The notes beneath the pieces were generated by a model. It was given only the letters and a program-made list of their open reading frames with translations, was not told where the DNA came from and did not search any database. Shown here piece by piece: positions 5,291-5,750 of a stretch of DNA of 5,750 nt. Position 1 is the stretch's first letter. Each line of letters begins with the position of its first letter. The position numbers and the translations under genes are program-made. This DNA is from Deltaproteobacteria bacterium (GTDB lineage: Bacteria; Myxococcota_A; UBA9160; SZUA-336): positions 1-5,750 of the forward strand of contig DAOVBF010000093.1 of assembly GCA_030673955.1 (NCBI GenBank), written 5' to 3'.

Positions 5291-5750
5291 AGTCCCGGGC
5301 ACGGCGACTCGGGGAAGCAGTTGTCAGCCTTCCACTCCCCGAAGGAGCGATAGCTCCGAAACTCGCTTCGCCGGATGAAGAGCTCCGCGTGGTCGAGCAA
5401 GCCGGGTGTGAGCACGAGCACGGTCCGACCCGCCTCGATCACCCGAGGCACGCCCGAGAGCGGTGACGATCGGGCCACGGCCGCGGCCGCCGCTCGGTAG
5501 CGGCGGGCAAAGTCGGCAGCAGCGGCCGCGTCGGTCCAGCGCGTGAGCCAGGCCAGCTCCCAGGCATCGGGGCAGTAGACGTGGACAAAGCGATCCCCGG
5601 CCCAGTCGCGGATCAGGGCTTCGGGGTCGCGGTCGGGATCGTACTCCTCGAGGAATACGCGCACCGTCAGCATTCCCGCCACGTTGCTGTGTCCGATCTC
5701 GCACCCCCGGCGTTCCAGCTCCGCCGCGAGGATCTCGAGCGGCAGGCCGA
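5287..5750 (-). CDS. Unrecognised protein, C-terminal part
   Basis: This minus-strand frame is open from the right edge of the window to TAG (complement of 5287-5289). GTG at 5682 and ATG at 5673 exist, but the frame continues upstream without a stop to the edge as GLPLEILAAELERRGCEIGH, which reads as ordinary protein, so the gene very probably starts outside the window and about 154 C-terminal codons are seen. Recognisable stretches are VRVFLEEYDPDRDPEALIRD, WAGDRFVHVYCPDAWELAWL, TRWTDAAAAADFARRYRAAA, and a tail with HAELFIRRSEF and two Cys near the end (DNCFPESPCPGL). The pattern of helix, 'GWxGDR'-like strand, 'W-x-T-x-W-D' and 'A-x-x-F' resembles the C-terminus of long uncharacterised secreted or lipoprotein-like proteins of GC-rich deltaproteobacteria, from memory only. 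The function is unknown. It converges on the exchanger with a four-base stop overlap. Confidence 0.7.
   Translation of the reverse strand, partial: GLPLEILAAELERRGCEIGHSNVAGMLTVRVFLEEYDPDRDPEALIRDWAGDRFVHVYCPDAWELAWLTRWTDAAAAADFARRYRAAAAAVARSSPLSGVPRVIEAGRTVLVLTPGLLDHAELFIRRSEFRSYRSFGEWKADNCFPESPCPGL

Overview
The window is GC-rich bacterial chromosome, densely packed with genes and with no mobile element, RNA gene or CRISPR array that I can see. Codon third positions are strongly G/C. The style fits a GC-rich proteobacterium or a former 'deltaproteobacterial' group such as Myxococcota. That placement is an inference from protein style only. The main theme is ion homeostasis: three different cation antiporter families lie in 5 kb.

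Layout: (1) Left edge, minus strand: the first 80 codons of a membrane protein, running off the window. (2) Divergent from it, a CDF-family zinc-type divalent cation exporter (350-1255). (3) A good TATAAT box, then an infA-like translation initiation factor IF-1 gene (1308-1564) broken by a single-base frameshift in a run of five Gs, with a strong predicted stem-loop right after the run. (4) A short convergent gap with two weak inverted repeats, then a TetR-family regulator on the minus strand (1670-2278). (5) A divergent regulatory gap of about 125 bases. (6) A tight plus-strand operon: nhaA Na+/H+ antiporter (2404-3795), a PurE-like protein (3792-4343) and a CaCA-family cation/Ca2+ exchanger (4340-5290). 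Both junctions are 4-base start/stop overlaps (ATGA, then GTGA). (7) Right edge, minus strand: the C-terminal part of an unrecognised protein whose stop shares the palindromic CTAG with the exchanger's stop.

How it may work together: NhaA imports H+ and expels Na+, while the CaCA protein exchanges Ca2+ against Na+ or H+, so the operon probably tunes sodium, calcium and pH. The divergent TetR protein is the obvious candidate regulator. The PurE-like gene between the two antiporters does not fit that role and has altered residues at positions normally conserved in PurE. The two most rewarding points are this operon and the broken infA, where a -1 shift on the G-run would restore the IF-1 sequence exactly.
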